A stretch of DNA of 48,069 nt, taken from a virus. Position numbers and translations under genes: made by a program. Numbering within the stretch: position 1 is the first letter of the stretch; each line of letters begins with the position of its first letter. The stretch covers positions 1-48,069 of IMG/VR virus record IMGVR_UViG_3300042398_000275; one strand, 5' to 3'. The notes under the pieces are model-generated. The model saw nothing but the letters and a program-made list of their open reading frames with translations, had not been told where the DNA came from and did no database searches. This document shows positions 24,184 to 32,249 of this stretch, in pieces.

Positions 24184-25404
24184 ATGGCATACACAATTGT
24201 TAAAAGTGATGGAACAGTTTTAACAACCGTACCAGACGGTACGATTAACACTACCAGCACATCTATTGGACTTCCCGGCAGGAACTACGCCGGTTACGGT
24301 CAAACCCTAGACACGAACTTTGTTCATCAGCTAGAAAACTTTGCCGATTCAACCCCTCCTGCTAACCCCTTACGCGGTCAGTTGTGGTATGATATCAACA
24401 CAAGTATAATCAAAGTCTGTCCTACAGACGGAGAATCTAATGCTCTTGCATGGTTATCATTAACTTCTACTAGCTCAGGTGGTACAACTACATTTGGTGC
24501 AGTGACAGTTACAGGAAATGTACAAGCAAATAATTTGGCTGCAACTAATAATATAACAAGTAATGCGGCTAGTCTTAACTACTTAACTGTTTCAGCTAAC
24601 GCAAACATTGCAAATGCAAACTTGTCCGGCACAACAACAGCGGCAAGTTTAGTAACAACATTAATCACTACAGGTGCTAATACTACTCCAGGTTCTATTG
24701 TTGGAACATGGACAACAAACGGTGGATTGAACGGAAATGCAGTTATTTTAACTAACGGCAACTTGTTCATTGGTAATAGTTCTGGTGCTAACACATTTGG
24801 TGTCAGAACAGACAAGTACATGTATGCTAACGGTGATCCTATCTCGTTCGCTGGTACCTATTCTAACGCAAACGTTGCTAGTTACATGCCTGTTTACAAC
24901 GGTGCAATTCTTACTACAACTACGCAAGCGACTACATTAACAACTGGTGCAAACACCACAGCAGGCACAATGACAGGTAACTGGACATTAAGTGCTGGTT
25001 CTAGACTAAATGCAACATACGCTGACTTGGCTGAACGTTTTGCGGCTGATGAAGTATACAGTCCTGGAACAGTCGTTGAGTTAGGTGGCGAAAAAGAAAT
25101 TACTGCGGTGCAGTATGAATTAAGTGAAGATGTATTTGGTGTTATTTCTGATACTGCTGGATATTTGATGAATGCAGGTGCGGGCACTGATGCAACTCAT
25201 CCACCAGTCGCTATGAGCGGTCGTGTTAAAGTAAACGTAGTTGGTGCAGTTAATAAGCATGATCGTTTGGTGAGTGCAGGAAAAGGCATTGCTCGTTCCG
25301 CAAAGCCCGGTGAAGCTACTGCATTCAATACTATTGGTAGAGCACTTGAGAGCAAGACAACCACAGAACTCGGCACTGTAGAAGCCATTGTAATTATAAA
25401 ATAA
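24184..25404 (+). CDS. Tail-fibre-like protein with C-terminal YADLAE domain
   Basis: 406 residues in a fibre-like arrangement. The N-terminus (residues 25-75) has GLPGRNYAGYG, a helix, then PLRGQLWYD, a pattern I associate with fibre proteins of marine T4-like phages, probably for attachment. Residues 95-270 are low-complexity Thr/Ala/Asn/Gly repeats typical of a beta-helical shaft (several GANTT units). The C-terminal ~125 residues start with YADLAERF at about 279 and continue with VVELGG, VFGVIS and SGRVKV, resembling intramolecular chaperone or Peptidase_G2-type fibre ends (YAE-x-(F/A)E). Self-cleavage is only a possibility; I cannot identify the catalytic residues. The start is supported by GGAG at 24171-24174. 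Confidence 0.7.
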   Translation: MAYTIVKSDGTVLTTVPDGTINTTSTSIGLPGRNYAGYGQTLDTNFVHQLENFADSTPPANPLRGQLWYDINTSIIKVCPTDGESNALAWLSLTSTSSGGTTTFGAVTVTGNVQANNLAATNNITSNAASLNYLTVSANANIANANLSGTTTAASLVTTLITTGANTTPGSIVGTWTTNGGLNGNAVILTNGNLFIGNSSGANTFGVRTDKYMYANGDPISFAGTYSNANVASYMPVYNGAILTTTTQATTLTTGANTTAGTMTGNWTLSAGSRLNATYADLAERFAADEVYSPGTVVELGGEKEITAVQYELSEDVFGVISDTAGYLMNAGAGTDATHPPVAMSGRVKVNVVGAVNKHDRLVSAGKGIARSAKPGEATAFNTIGRALESKTTTELGTVEAIVIIK

Positions 25405-25413
25405 GGATAAAAG

Positions 25414-26364
25414 ATGAGTTACGCACAATATGGATTAATACAGGCTACTGATTTTAATACATTGGCTGGTGGTAACCCTACGACTTCTAGCGGTACGATT
25501 AACGCAGTTTGGGCAACTGGTGGTACAACGGCAGGTTATGGGCAAACGGCAGTAGCCAACGTTGCAGTAGGAGGCACAATTGGTGCCACTGATTGGGCAA
25601 ACTTGGTTAATAGAACAGCAAGTTCTGCTACACACCAAGGTACAAGCATTACATCGGTTACAGCTCCTTCTGCGGGAGGCACAGTAACATATCTGTCTGC
25701 TATCCCTACAAATTTAACAACAATTTACACAAGTAGATTGAACGCGGCAACACAGGGATCAACTACTTCTAATACAGCAACATATGCTAGTACATGGAGT
25801 TCAGCAATCACATTCACCCATACTGCTACATTTGCAAACGGTGACGCCGCAAGATATTTCTTTAATTCAGGTGGACAATTAGCGATCACCTGTACGCATC
25901 CTAGCGGTACAGGTATTAATTTGCTATTGAACAACTTAGCAAGCAACATTGGTACAGTTGTATTAAGTGCACCAAGCTCAGGTGCTGTTACAATTGCAGG
26001 TACTAGTTATAATGGTATAACTAAAGTTGGTGGAGGTGGAAATGCCCCAACCGTTAGTACAAACAGTGGCTACTATGCACAGACTACATCGAACGTTACA
26101 GCATTCACACAAACTGCAAGTACAGGCCCTAGTGGTTACTTATCTACATTCATTCGTGTCATTGTTAAGAGTAACGGTACACAAGGTTCTAATGGTGATA
26201 CAGGTTCTGTCATCACAATCTATACTATTTGGGACGAAGTTCCAGATGGTCTAGTAGCAGCCGCAAATTCAGCAACCACACTAACTGTTCGTCCTCCCGA
26301 AACAGTAAACTTAGCAAATACCTGGGGAACAGTTTCCCTTACTGGTACAGTCTCCGGCTCATAA
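25414..26364 (+). CDS. Fibre- or tail-associated structural protein (316 aa)
   Basis: A Gly/Thr/Ser/Ala-rich beta protein in the fibre block. Its N-terminal region has ATDFNTLAGG, then NAVWATGGTTAGYGQTAVAN and DWANLVNR, a pattern I recall from marine phage virion proteins. The middle (AARYFFNSGGQLAITC) and the C-terminus (YTIWDEVPDGLVAA) suggest a globular end domain. No enzyme motif is visible. The ATG lies 9 bases after the preceding stop with AAGGAT as ribosome site, so it is co-transcribed with the fibre gene. It is the last gene before the cassette; receptor binding is inference. Confidence 0.6.
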   Translation: MSYAQYGLIQATDFNTLAGGNPTTSSGTINAVWATGGTTAGYGQTAVANVAVGGTIGATDWANLVNRTASSATHQGTSITSVTAPSAGGTVTYLSAIPTNLTTIYTSRLNAATQGSTTSNTATYASTWSSAITFTHTATFANGDAARYFFNSGGQLAITCTHPSGTGINLLLNNLASNIGTVVLSAPSSGAVTIAGTSYNGITKVGGGGNAPTVSTNSGYYAQTTSNVTAFTQTASTGPSGYLSTFIRVIVKSNGTQGSNGDTGSVITIYTIWDEVPDGLVAAANSATTLTVRPPETVNLANTWGTVSLTGTVSGS

Positions 26365-26389
26365 TTTTTAAAGTACATCTTGTATCCAT

Positions 26390-26396
26390 CTAAATA
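26390..26396 (+). promoter_or_regulatory. Possible late-promoter variant before the cassette
   Basis: CTAAATA lies in the 48-base gap between the last structural gene and the first cassette gene, with an AGGAG ribosome site at 26402-26406. It differs from NATAAATA by one base. The predicted start of transcription would fall close to the ribosome site, which weakens the case. Confidence 0.3.
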
Positions 26397-26412
26397 CTCT
26401 TAGGAGTGATCG

Positions 26413-26718
26413 ATGGATACAAAAACTTTAATAAGCGACGCCAAAGCCCGTTTTAGCCACAATGCCGCAAAAGCATACTTGAAAGAAAAGTATGAAGCCC
26501 GTTTAATTGTGGCTGAGCAAGGTGGTCTTTGGAGAGCTAACACCAACACAATCAGTTTCTTAAATAGCGTTCAAATGGATACAGTCGTACTAATCGACAC
26601 GTTTGAGAACCCAGTTGAGGTTAATCGCAGTGAACTACTGACCAAACTAACAGAAACGTATGACTCTGTTATGCGGGAGTGGTTAAATGAATGGGCAGAA
26701 CTAGAGAAGAAAAGATGA
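26413..26718 (+). CDS. Conserved small phage protein, unknown function (101 aa)
   Basis: A charged, mostly helical protein with a short strand region in the middle. It starts with KTLISDAKARFSHNAAKAYL and ends with a helix through WLNEWAELEKKR; the middle (GGLWRANTNTISFLNS, then VVLIDTFENPVEV) is beta-like. The style is one I recognise from T4-like marine phages, where it sits near fibre genes, but I know no function. AGGAG at 26402-26406 is 6 bases before the ATG. The stop overlaps the next gene's ATG (ATGA), so it heads the coupled cassette. A chaperone or assembly factor for the fibres is possible but unproven. Confidence 0.6.
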   Translation: MDTKTLISDAKARFSHNAAKAYLKEKYEARLIVAEQGGLWRANTNTISFLNSVQMDTVVLIDTFENPVEVNRSELLTKLTETYDSVMREWLNEWAELEKKR

Positions 26719-27524
26719 CCAGAGGTGCATTACTTTTTGCCTTTAACTCACCGAAATACAATTACTACGAAATGGCAGAGTTTGCTGCCAAACGTATTAA
26801 TCACTTTCTAGGGTTACCTGTAACAATCGTTACGGACGAAAAGAGCATACCTGAAAATCCTACTTACAAGTTTGATAATACAATCATTGTAGAACCTGAT
26901 AAGAACAATATCAGAGACCATGTAGTTTGGATTAATAAGGGTCGCTATCAAGCGTACACGCTAAGTCCCTATGACGAAACATTGTTACTAGATACAGACT
27001 ATATTGTTAACAGCGATAAGTTGTTAGCAACCTTTGATTCGGCAGAAGATTTCTGCTGTCACGATACAACAAACTTTTTGATGTACCCAAAAGCACCACA
27101 GGAAGTATTAAGTGCATACAGCTTTAAGACATTGTGGGCTACTGTTATCATGTTCAAAAAGACTAACAGAGCAAAGCAAATTTTTGACTGTTTAGAAATG
27201 GTACAGAAAAACTATGAACACTATGCTAACATTCATAGTTTCATTGCAGGTGTATACCGCAATGACTATGCATTGACATTAGCACTTAGAATCGCTAACG
27301 GACATCTCAATTACGATGATGACATTATTCCATGGAACTTAGTTCACGTGGGTAAGAACACCTCAGTATATCCTAATGGTACTGATGAGTTCAGTACCGA
27401 ATATACTGTAATGTATGATAATTGGCAGCGTGGTAAGATTCGTAAAGAGTTTATAACAGTTAAAGACATGGACTTTCACGTAATGAATAAAGACAATTTC
27501 TTGGAGTTGATGAAAAATGGATAA
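26715..27524 (+). CDS. GT-A-like glycosyltransferase 1
   Basis: 269 residues with a nucleotide-sugar transferase layout. The N-terminus (GALLFAFNSPKYNYYEMA) leads into a Rossmann-like half with PVTIVTDE. A DTD motif follows at D93-D95 in LLLDTDYIV, the position where GT-A enzymes bind metal and the sugar diphosphate. Beyond it lie an acceptor-type region and HVGKN near the C-terminus. The style is closest to GT8-like enzymes, but the donor sugar cannot be read. I chose the ATG at 26715, which overlaps the previous stop as ATGA with GAGAAGAAAAG upstream; an in-frame ATG 24 bases earlier would add eight residues within the previous gene. The end overlaps the next gene by 8 bases. Confidence 0.65.
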   Translation: MTRGALLFAFNSPKYNYYEMAEFAAKRINHFLGLPVTIVTDEKSIPENPTYKFDNTIIVEPDKNNIRDHVVWINKGRYQAYTLSPYDETLLLDTDYIVNSDKLLATFDSAEDFCCHDTTNFLMYPKAPQEVLSAYSFKTLWATVIMFKKTNRAKQIFDCLEMVQKNYEHYANIHSFIAGVYRNDYALTLALRIANGHLNYDDDIIPWNLVHVGKNTSVYPNGTDEFSTEYTVMYDNWQRGKIRKEFITVKDMDFHVMNKDNFLELMKNG

Positions 27525-28320
27525 AGGTTTTGTAATCATTTCACAAGACGGTGGACATGCAAACACATATCAAAAGTGTTCACATGCATTAGCAAAAAGC
27601 ATCAAACGTTTTATGCCCGATGCTAAAGTCTCTATCATTACTGACAACAAAGTCACTACCCCTGAGTTGTATGACAAGATCATACCATTGCCTTACGGAG
27701 ATCAATCACCTAAGAGCTTTTGGAAATTGAATAACGATTGGCAAGTCTATGAAGCTAGCCCATACGAATATACTATCAAGTTAGAAGCTGACATATACTT
27801 ACCACGTTCAATTGAACACTGGTGGGATGCATTGAAGCACAGAGACTTAGTAATTGCTACAACTATACGTGACTTTAAACAAGAGATTAGTCCATCACGT
27901 GTATATCGTAGATTGCTTGACGAAAACCATTTACCAGACACTTATAATGCTATCACGTATTTTAAGAAGTCTGAAACAGCAGAAGAATTCTTTAAATTAG
28001 TGCGCCATATATTTGAGAACTGGCCTGAGTTCAGAGCTATTCTTAAATGCAGTCCATATGAAGAAGCAACTACTGATTGGGTGTATGCATTAGCTACACA
28101 TATTATGGGTGTTGATAAATGTATACTGCCCGAATTCACTGAGATGAGTATGATTCACATGAAGCGATTGATTAACAATCTGCCTACTGAGGATTGGACA
28201 GACGCATTGATTTATGAAGTACTTCCACATACCCTAAGAGTCAATTCTTGTCCACAGCTTTATCCATTTCACTATCATGTGAAGTCTTTTTCGAATAAAA
28301 TACTAGAAGCCTATGTCTGA
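27517..28320 (+). CDS. GT-A-like glycosyltransferase 2, degenerate DxD
   Basis: 267 residues, organised like the preceding gene: an N-terminal strand-helix unit (GFVIISQDGG, then SIITDNK) and a segment KLEADIYLP where the DxD motif is expected. Here it reads E90-A-D92, so the first acidic residue is Glu. A WW pair after the motif (EHWWDALKHRD) and a C-terminal EMSMIHMK region could form the acceptor side. The Glu change may alter metal binding or mark a different donor; activity is uncertain. It overlaps both neighbours by 8 bases, so it is made together with them. A pairwise comparison with the first glycosyltransferase would settle whether they arose by duplication. Confidence 0.6.
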   Translation: MDKGFVIISQDGGHANTYQKCSHALAKSIKRFMPDAKVSIITDNKVTTPELYDKIIPLPYGDQSPKSFWKLNNDWQVYEASPYEYTIKLEADIYLPRSIEHWWDALKHRDLVIATTIRDFKQEISPSRVYRRLLDENHLPDTYNAITYFKKSETAEEFFKLVRHIFENWPEFRAILKCSPYEEATTDWVYALATHIMGVDKCILPEFTEMSMIHMKRLINNLPTEDWTDALIYEVLPHTLRVNSCPQLYPFHYHVKSFSNKILEAYV

Positions 28321-28672
28321 TACAATACAACAAGATGACGAAGTAATCATATTTTGGGAAGCTCCCAAAATAGTCCCACCAGAGTTCCGCTTATACTACG
28401 AAGTAGATACTGGTAAGGTCATATGCTATACTTGCGAAAAACTTGAGGGTGACAATTATCTAGTTATCGATGCAATAACTTTTGCTCAGGCTCGTCCTGA
28501 TACTAGAGTTATTGATGGAAAGATTTCTACAGCAAGCAATCATGCGATTGTTTCTAAGTTAATGCCCAATCCTTCACGTGGTCAACTATGTGAAGCAGAA
28601 GATGTTAGTATTGTTGCGTCAGATGAGTCAAATACTATAAGATGGAAACTAAACACATATGAGCTTAAGTGA
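28313..28672 (+). CDS. Small protein of unknown function (119 aa)
   Basis: Not recognised as a named family. It has an acidic N-terminus, then a beta-rich pattern (FRLYYEVDTGKVICYTC, then NYLVIDAITFAQARPDTRVI) and a basic/polar C-terminal half ending in IRWKLNTYELK. Two cysteines (ICYTCEK) lie three apart; whether they bind metal is unknown. I see no membrane segment or signal peptide. Its start lies 8 bases inside the previous gene and its end overlaps the next by 14 bases, so it belongs to the same coupled unit between glycosyltransferases. An accessory or partner role for these enzymes is inference from position. Confidence 0.55.
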   Translation: MSDTIQQDDEVIIFWEAPKIVPPEFRLYYEVDTGKVICYTCEKLEGDNYLVIDAITFAQARPDTRVIDGKISTASNHAIVSKLMPNPSRGQLCEAEDVSIVASDESNTIRWKLNTYELK

Positions 28673-29612
28673 TATTGTAGATGTTGCAGACTTAGACTGC
28701 ATCTATCTCAGTTATGATGAACCGCAGAAAGAAGAATTTTGGTTAAAGATTAAGAACATGGTGCCTTGGGCAAAGCGTGTTGACGGGGTCAAGGGTTCAG
28801 ATGCCGCACACAAAGCCGCAGGAGAAGCATCAGATACAGAACGATTCATATTGATTGACGGGGATAACATGCCCGACGAATCGTTTTTCAATATGCAACT
28901 TGACTTTACAGGTAAACCTGCAAACTATCAACTAGCGCAGTTTCGTTGGAAGGCAGTCAATGCTATCAACGGATTACGTTATGGTAATGGTGGCATGAGT
29001 TCTTGGACAAAGTCCTACGTTGCAAATATGAAAACACACGAAGCACAGAAAGACGGTGATAGTTCACGTATTGCTGACTTCTGCTTAGATAGCAAAGATA
29101 ACTTGTATTGGGCAATGTATGATTGCTACAGTACTACATATCCTAATCACACTCCGTTTCAAGCTTGGAGAGCAGGCTTTAGAGAAGGAGTCAAGATGTG
29201 TCTTAACAAGGGCGAAGTCCCTACTGTTGACGAATTTAAAGAAACAGTTGCTAGTCGCAACTTGAACAACTTGACTATTTGGCAGAACGTAGGCGCAGAT
29301 ATAGAGAATGGCATGTGGGCTATCTACGGCGCCAGGCTTGGCACATACATGACTCTGCTTACTGATTGGGACGCCCATAATGTACAATGGTTTGACAATT
29401 ATACAGTATTGTGGGAAGAACATATTAACCGTGATCCTGAACGTGAAGCAACATTGGTAGGCGCGGCATTACATGACAAGTTAGGTTTACCGATGTGTAC
29501 GCTAGGTAAAGAACAAAGTAAGTTCTTTAAACGTCACTATCAAGCCGACTATCATAATCAAGGCCCGTTAGTTACTGAGATGGAAGTTATCCGCAGAATT
29601 GAAGGATGGTAA
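28659..29612 (+). CDS. Glycosyltransferase-like protein 3 (DGD motif)
   Basis: 317 residues. The N-terminal third has DLDCIYLSYDEP, a WAKRVDGVKGSDAAHKAA stretch and ILIDGDNMPDE, with D67-G-D69 as the probable DxD metal/donor site. This is the layout of glycosyltransferase-like domains that I associate with marine phage genomes. The C-terminal two thirds are Trp- and Tyr-rich (YWAMYDCYSTTYP, FQAWRAGFREGVKM) and may bind the acceptor. It differs in the order of segments from the two preceding glycosyltransferases, so it is a separate subfamily. Its stop shares one base with the next gene's ATG (TAATG), tying it to the radical SAM genes that follow. The acceptor is unknown. Confidence 0.6.
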   Translation: MSLSDIVDVADLDCIYLSYDEPQKEEFWLKIKNMVPWAKRVDGVKGSDAAHKAAGEASDTERFILIDGDNMPDESFFNMQLDFTGKPANYQLAQFRWKAVNAINGLRYGNGGMSSWTKSYVANMKTHEAQKDGDSSRIADFCLDSKDNLYWAMYDCYSTTYPNHTPFQAWRAGFREGVKMCLNKGEVPTVDEFKETVASRNLNNLTIWQNVGADIENGMWAIYGARLGTYMTLLTDWDAHNVQWFDNYTVLWEEHINRDPEREATLVGAALHDKLGLPMCTLGKEQSKFFKRHYQADYHNQGPLVTEMEVIRRIEGW

Positions 29613-31021
29613 TGAGCGAAAGCCACGAACAAAAACGAATTAAAGAAATTAAGATCAGGGTTGAAAACGAGTCTGGTCCTACGTTCTGTCTTGCCAAATG
29701 GCATCACGTAACGATGTACTTACAATCAGGTGAGACACATAGTTGCTATCACCCTGCACCACACAAGATTCCATTACAAGAACTATACGATAACCCTTCT
29801 GCATTGCATAATACACAGCAGAAGAAAGAAGAACGTAAACTAATGCTCGATGGTGGCAAGCCTACTGGTTGTCAGTATTGCTGGAATATTGAAGCAATGG
29901 GTCCTGATTATATCAGTGACCGTCACATTCGGAACGCAAGTATCTTCACTGAAGAACGATATGAACAAACCGCAAAGGGTCCGTGGAATCAAAACATCAA
30001 CCCCGAGTACATCGAAATTAACTTCGGTAACGAATGTAACTTTAAGTGTGGATACTGTCATCCTAAATACAGTACAAGCTTCTACAAAGAGATTGAACAG
30101 AATGGTCCTGTTACTTCGGTAAAAAACCATCGTTGCGATATTGATTGGATGAAGTTGTATCAGCGTGAAGATGATAACCCGTACGTTGATGCGTTCTGGG
30201 AGTGGTGGCCAGAGATGCGTAAGACATTGAACATCTTACGTGTTACCGGTGGAGAACCTACACTACACAAGAGCACATGGACATTGTTGGAAAAGATTGA
30301 CGAAGATCCTATGCCTTGGTTAGAGTTGAACATCAACAGTAACTTAGGTACTAAGCCTATTCTTATTGAGCGTCTTGCTGAAAAGGTTAAGAAGCTTACT
30401 GACGAGGGTAAGATTAAATCTTTCAAGTTGTTTACTAGCTTAGACACATGGGGACCTCGTTCTGAATATATTCGTACAGGACTTAACTTAGAGTTGTGGG
30501 AAAAGAACTTCCATACATATCTGCAAGGCACTGATAGCCCTATCACGTTTATGATTACGTTCAACATCTTCAGTGTGACTACATTCAAGAGTTTCTTAGA
30601 GAAGTTTATTGAATGGCGTAAGATTTACGGATGGTATGATGACCCGGTCAACCCACAGCATCGTGTACGTTTTGACACACCTTATCTACGTGATCCTATT
30701 CAGTATGATATGAACATTCTTCCTAAAGAAGAATTTATGCCCTACATGTATGAAGCATTAGAGTACATGAAGGAAAATACTGATGACAAACGCAGTGATG
30801 CATTCAGCAGTATTGAGTATGAGAAGTTCAAGCGTGTGGTTGACTACATGGCTGAAACTGTCTACTCAGAAGAAAAAATAATCGAAGGTCGTAGAGATTT
30901 CTACAATTGGTTCAATGAATTAGACGAGCGCCGCGACACAGACATGTTAGCAGTGTTTCCCGAATACTTGAGCTTCTACCGATTGTGCCAAGAAGCTAAT
31001 CAACTGAACCCTTTAAAATGA
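29612..31021 (+). CDS. Radical SAM protein with N-terminal twitch-type cysteines, paralogue 1
   Basis: 469 residues. The radical SAM cluster motif is C142-x3-C146-x2-C149 (NECNFKCGYC), followed by the TGGEP motif that contacts SAM's amino end. Before it lie C26, C45, C87 and C90 (GCQYCW), the four-cysteine layout of an N-terminal twitch domain that would hold an auxiliary iron-sulfur cluster. This matches twitch-domain radical SAM proteins of phages and marine bacteria, whose substrates are not known to me. The copy differs from the next two: it lacks the FPW/LPW after the first cysteine and the CC pair. I chose the ATG at 29612, with AAGGA five bases upstream and TAATG coupling; an ATG 6 bases earlier is in frame. 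Confidence 0.8.
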   Translation: MSESHEQKRIKEIKIRVENESGPTFCLAKWHHVTMYLQSGETHSCYHPAPHKIPLQELYDNPSALHNTQQKKEERKLMLDGGKPTGCQYCWNIEAMGPDYISDRHIRNASIFTEERYEQTAKGPWNQNINPEYIEINFGNECNFKCGYCHPKYSTSFYKEIEQNGPVTSVKNHRCDIDWMKLYQREDDNPYVDAFWEWWPEMRKTLNILRVTGGEPTLHKSTWTLLEKIDEDPMPWLELNINSNLGTKPILIERLAEKVKKLTDEGKIKSFKLFTSLDTWGPRSEYIRTGLNLELWEKNFHTYLQGTDSPITFMITFNIFSVTTFKSFLEKFIEWRKIYGWYDDPVNPQHRVRFDTPYLRDPIQYDMNILPKEEFMPYMYEALEYMKENTDDKRSDAFSSIEYEKFKRVVDYMAETVYSEEKIIEGRRDFYNWFNELDERRDTDMLAVFPEYLSFYRLCQEANQLNPLK

Positions 31022-32247
31022 ACAAAGACTTTCTACTAAACGACAGCAAAACATTCTGTATGTTTCCGTGGTTGCACTTAAATGTGACACCAAAAGGTGA
31101 CATATACCCTTGCTGTAGTAACGACTACACAACACCTTTTGGTAATACTAAAGAGGTTACACTCAAACAAGCATTCAACAACCCCAAAATGAAAGAACTC
31201 AGATTGGATATGCTTAATGAACGTAAGAATGAAATCTGTAAGTTCTGCTATCAGCACGAAGAAGCAGGTCCGCATAGCTTCCGTAACTATAGCAAAGAAC
31301 ACTTCGGTAAGCACTTTGATGAAATAGTCCCCACAACCAAGGAAGACGGAACGGTTGAGGACTTTAAGATGCACTACTTTGATATCAGATTCAGTAACAT
31401 CTGTAACTTCAAATGTCGTACATGTGGCTCAGAATTTTCTAGTCAATGGGGCATGGAGATGAACAAGAACTATGATAAGAATCACCCAATCGTTATTCAC
31501 GTAGATGACGGTAAAGGTAAAGTTCTTGAGGAAGTACTCGAACACGTAGAGCATATTGACCTAGCATACTTTGCTGGTGGCGAACCACTAATCACAGAAG
31601 AACATTATGTGATGCTAGAAGAAATGATTCGCAAGGGTCGTACCGATATTACATTACGATACAATACAAACGCAAGCAATATCAAGTACAAGAATCACAA
31701 TGTACTTGACTTATGGAAACACTTTAAGAAGGTTGAGTTGAGTTGTTCAATTGACCATTACGGCGAACGTGCTGAACTATTACGAGCCGGAACCGATTGG
31801 GGCAAAGTTGAAAGTAATCTGTTAACATTCCGTGACTTAGATTATGTCAGCTTCCAAATGAACACCGTATTCTCAATTTTCAACTATATGACTATTGGTG
31901 AGTTCTATCAATATCTCAAAGACAAGAACATTGTGCGTAAAGAAGATTGGTATCACAGTTTGTATCTAGCAGTACATCCTGACTACTACAGTGCTAAGAG
32001 TCTACCCAAAGAGTTAAAGATTGAAGCCGCTGAAAAGGCAATGAAGTGGGTAGATAGTAACAAGAATGACTATACTTGCCTCCCCCGCTTAGTTACTGAT
32101 GCAGTTAACTTTGCTAAAGACGGTGACAGTTGGAGTGAAGTTCGTACAAAGTTTTTAGGTCATACTAAATCGTTAGATCGTATCAGAGATGAAAGTTTCT
32201 GGAAAACGTTCCCTGAATTAAATAAATTATCTGAATTGTTGGAGTAA
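31018..32247 (+). CDS. Twitch-domain radical SAM protein, paralogue 2
   Basis: 409 residues. The N-terminal twitch-type region has C14 (TFCMFPWLHLN), the C32-C33 pair (IYPCCSND) and C74-x2-C77 (EICKFCYQ), enough for an auxiliary iron-sulfur cluster. The SAM cluster follows as C129-x3-C133-x2-C136 (NICNFKCRTC), then AGGEPLIT. The C-terminal part carries VELSCSIDHYGERAELLR, typical of the barrel strand before the substrate face. The twitch domain thus precedes the radical SAM core, the reverse of SPASM proteins. The gene starts with an ATGA overlap and lies directly between two relatives, suggesting tandem duplication. Substrate unknown; a sugar or peptide is plausible from context. Confidence 0.85.
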   Translation: MNKDFLLNDSKTFCMFPWLHLNVTPKGDIYPCCSNDYTTPFGNTKEVTLKQAFNNPKMKELRLDMLNERKNEICKFCYQHEEAGPHSFRNYSKEHFGKHFDEIVPTTKEDGTVEDFKMHYFDIRFSNICNFKCRTCGSEFSSQWGMEMNKNYDKNHPIVIHVDDGKGKVLEEVLEHVEHIDLAYFAGGEPLITEEHYVMLEEMIRKGRTDITLRYNTNASNIKYKNHNVLDLWKHFKKVELSCSIDHYGERAELLRAGTDWGKVESNLLTFRDLDYVSFQMNTVFSIFNYMTIGEFYQYLKDKNIVRKEDWYHSLYLAVHPDYYSAKSLPKELKIEAAEKAMKWVDSNKNDYTCLPRLVTDAVNFAKDGDSWSEVRTKFLGHTKSLDRIRDESFWKTFPELNKLSELLE

Positions 32248-32249
32248 TC

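Noticed and set aside
26691-26714. Earlier in-frame ATG for the first glycosyltransferase
   Set aside because: It lies inside the upstream gene and adds eight charged residues, while the ATG at 26715 has the ATGA coupling seen across the cassette.
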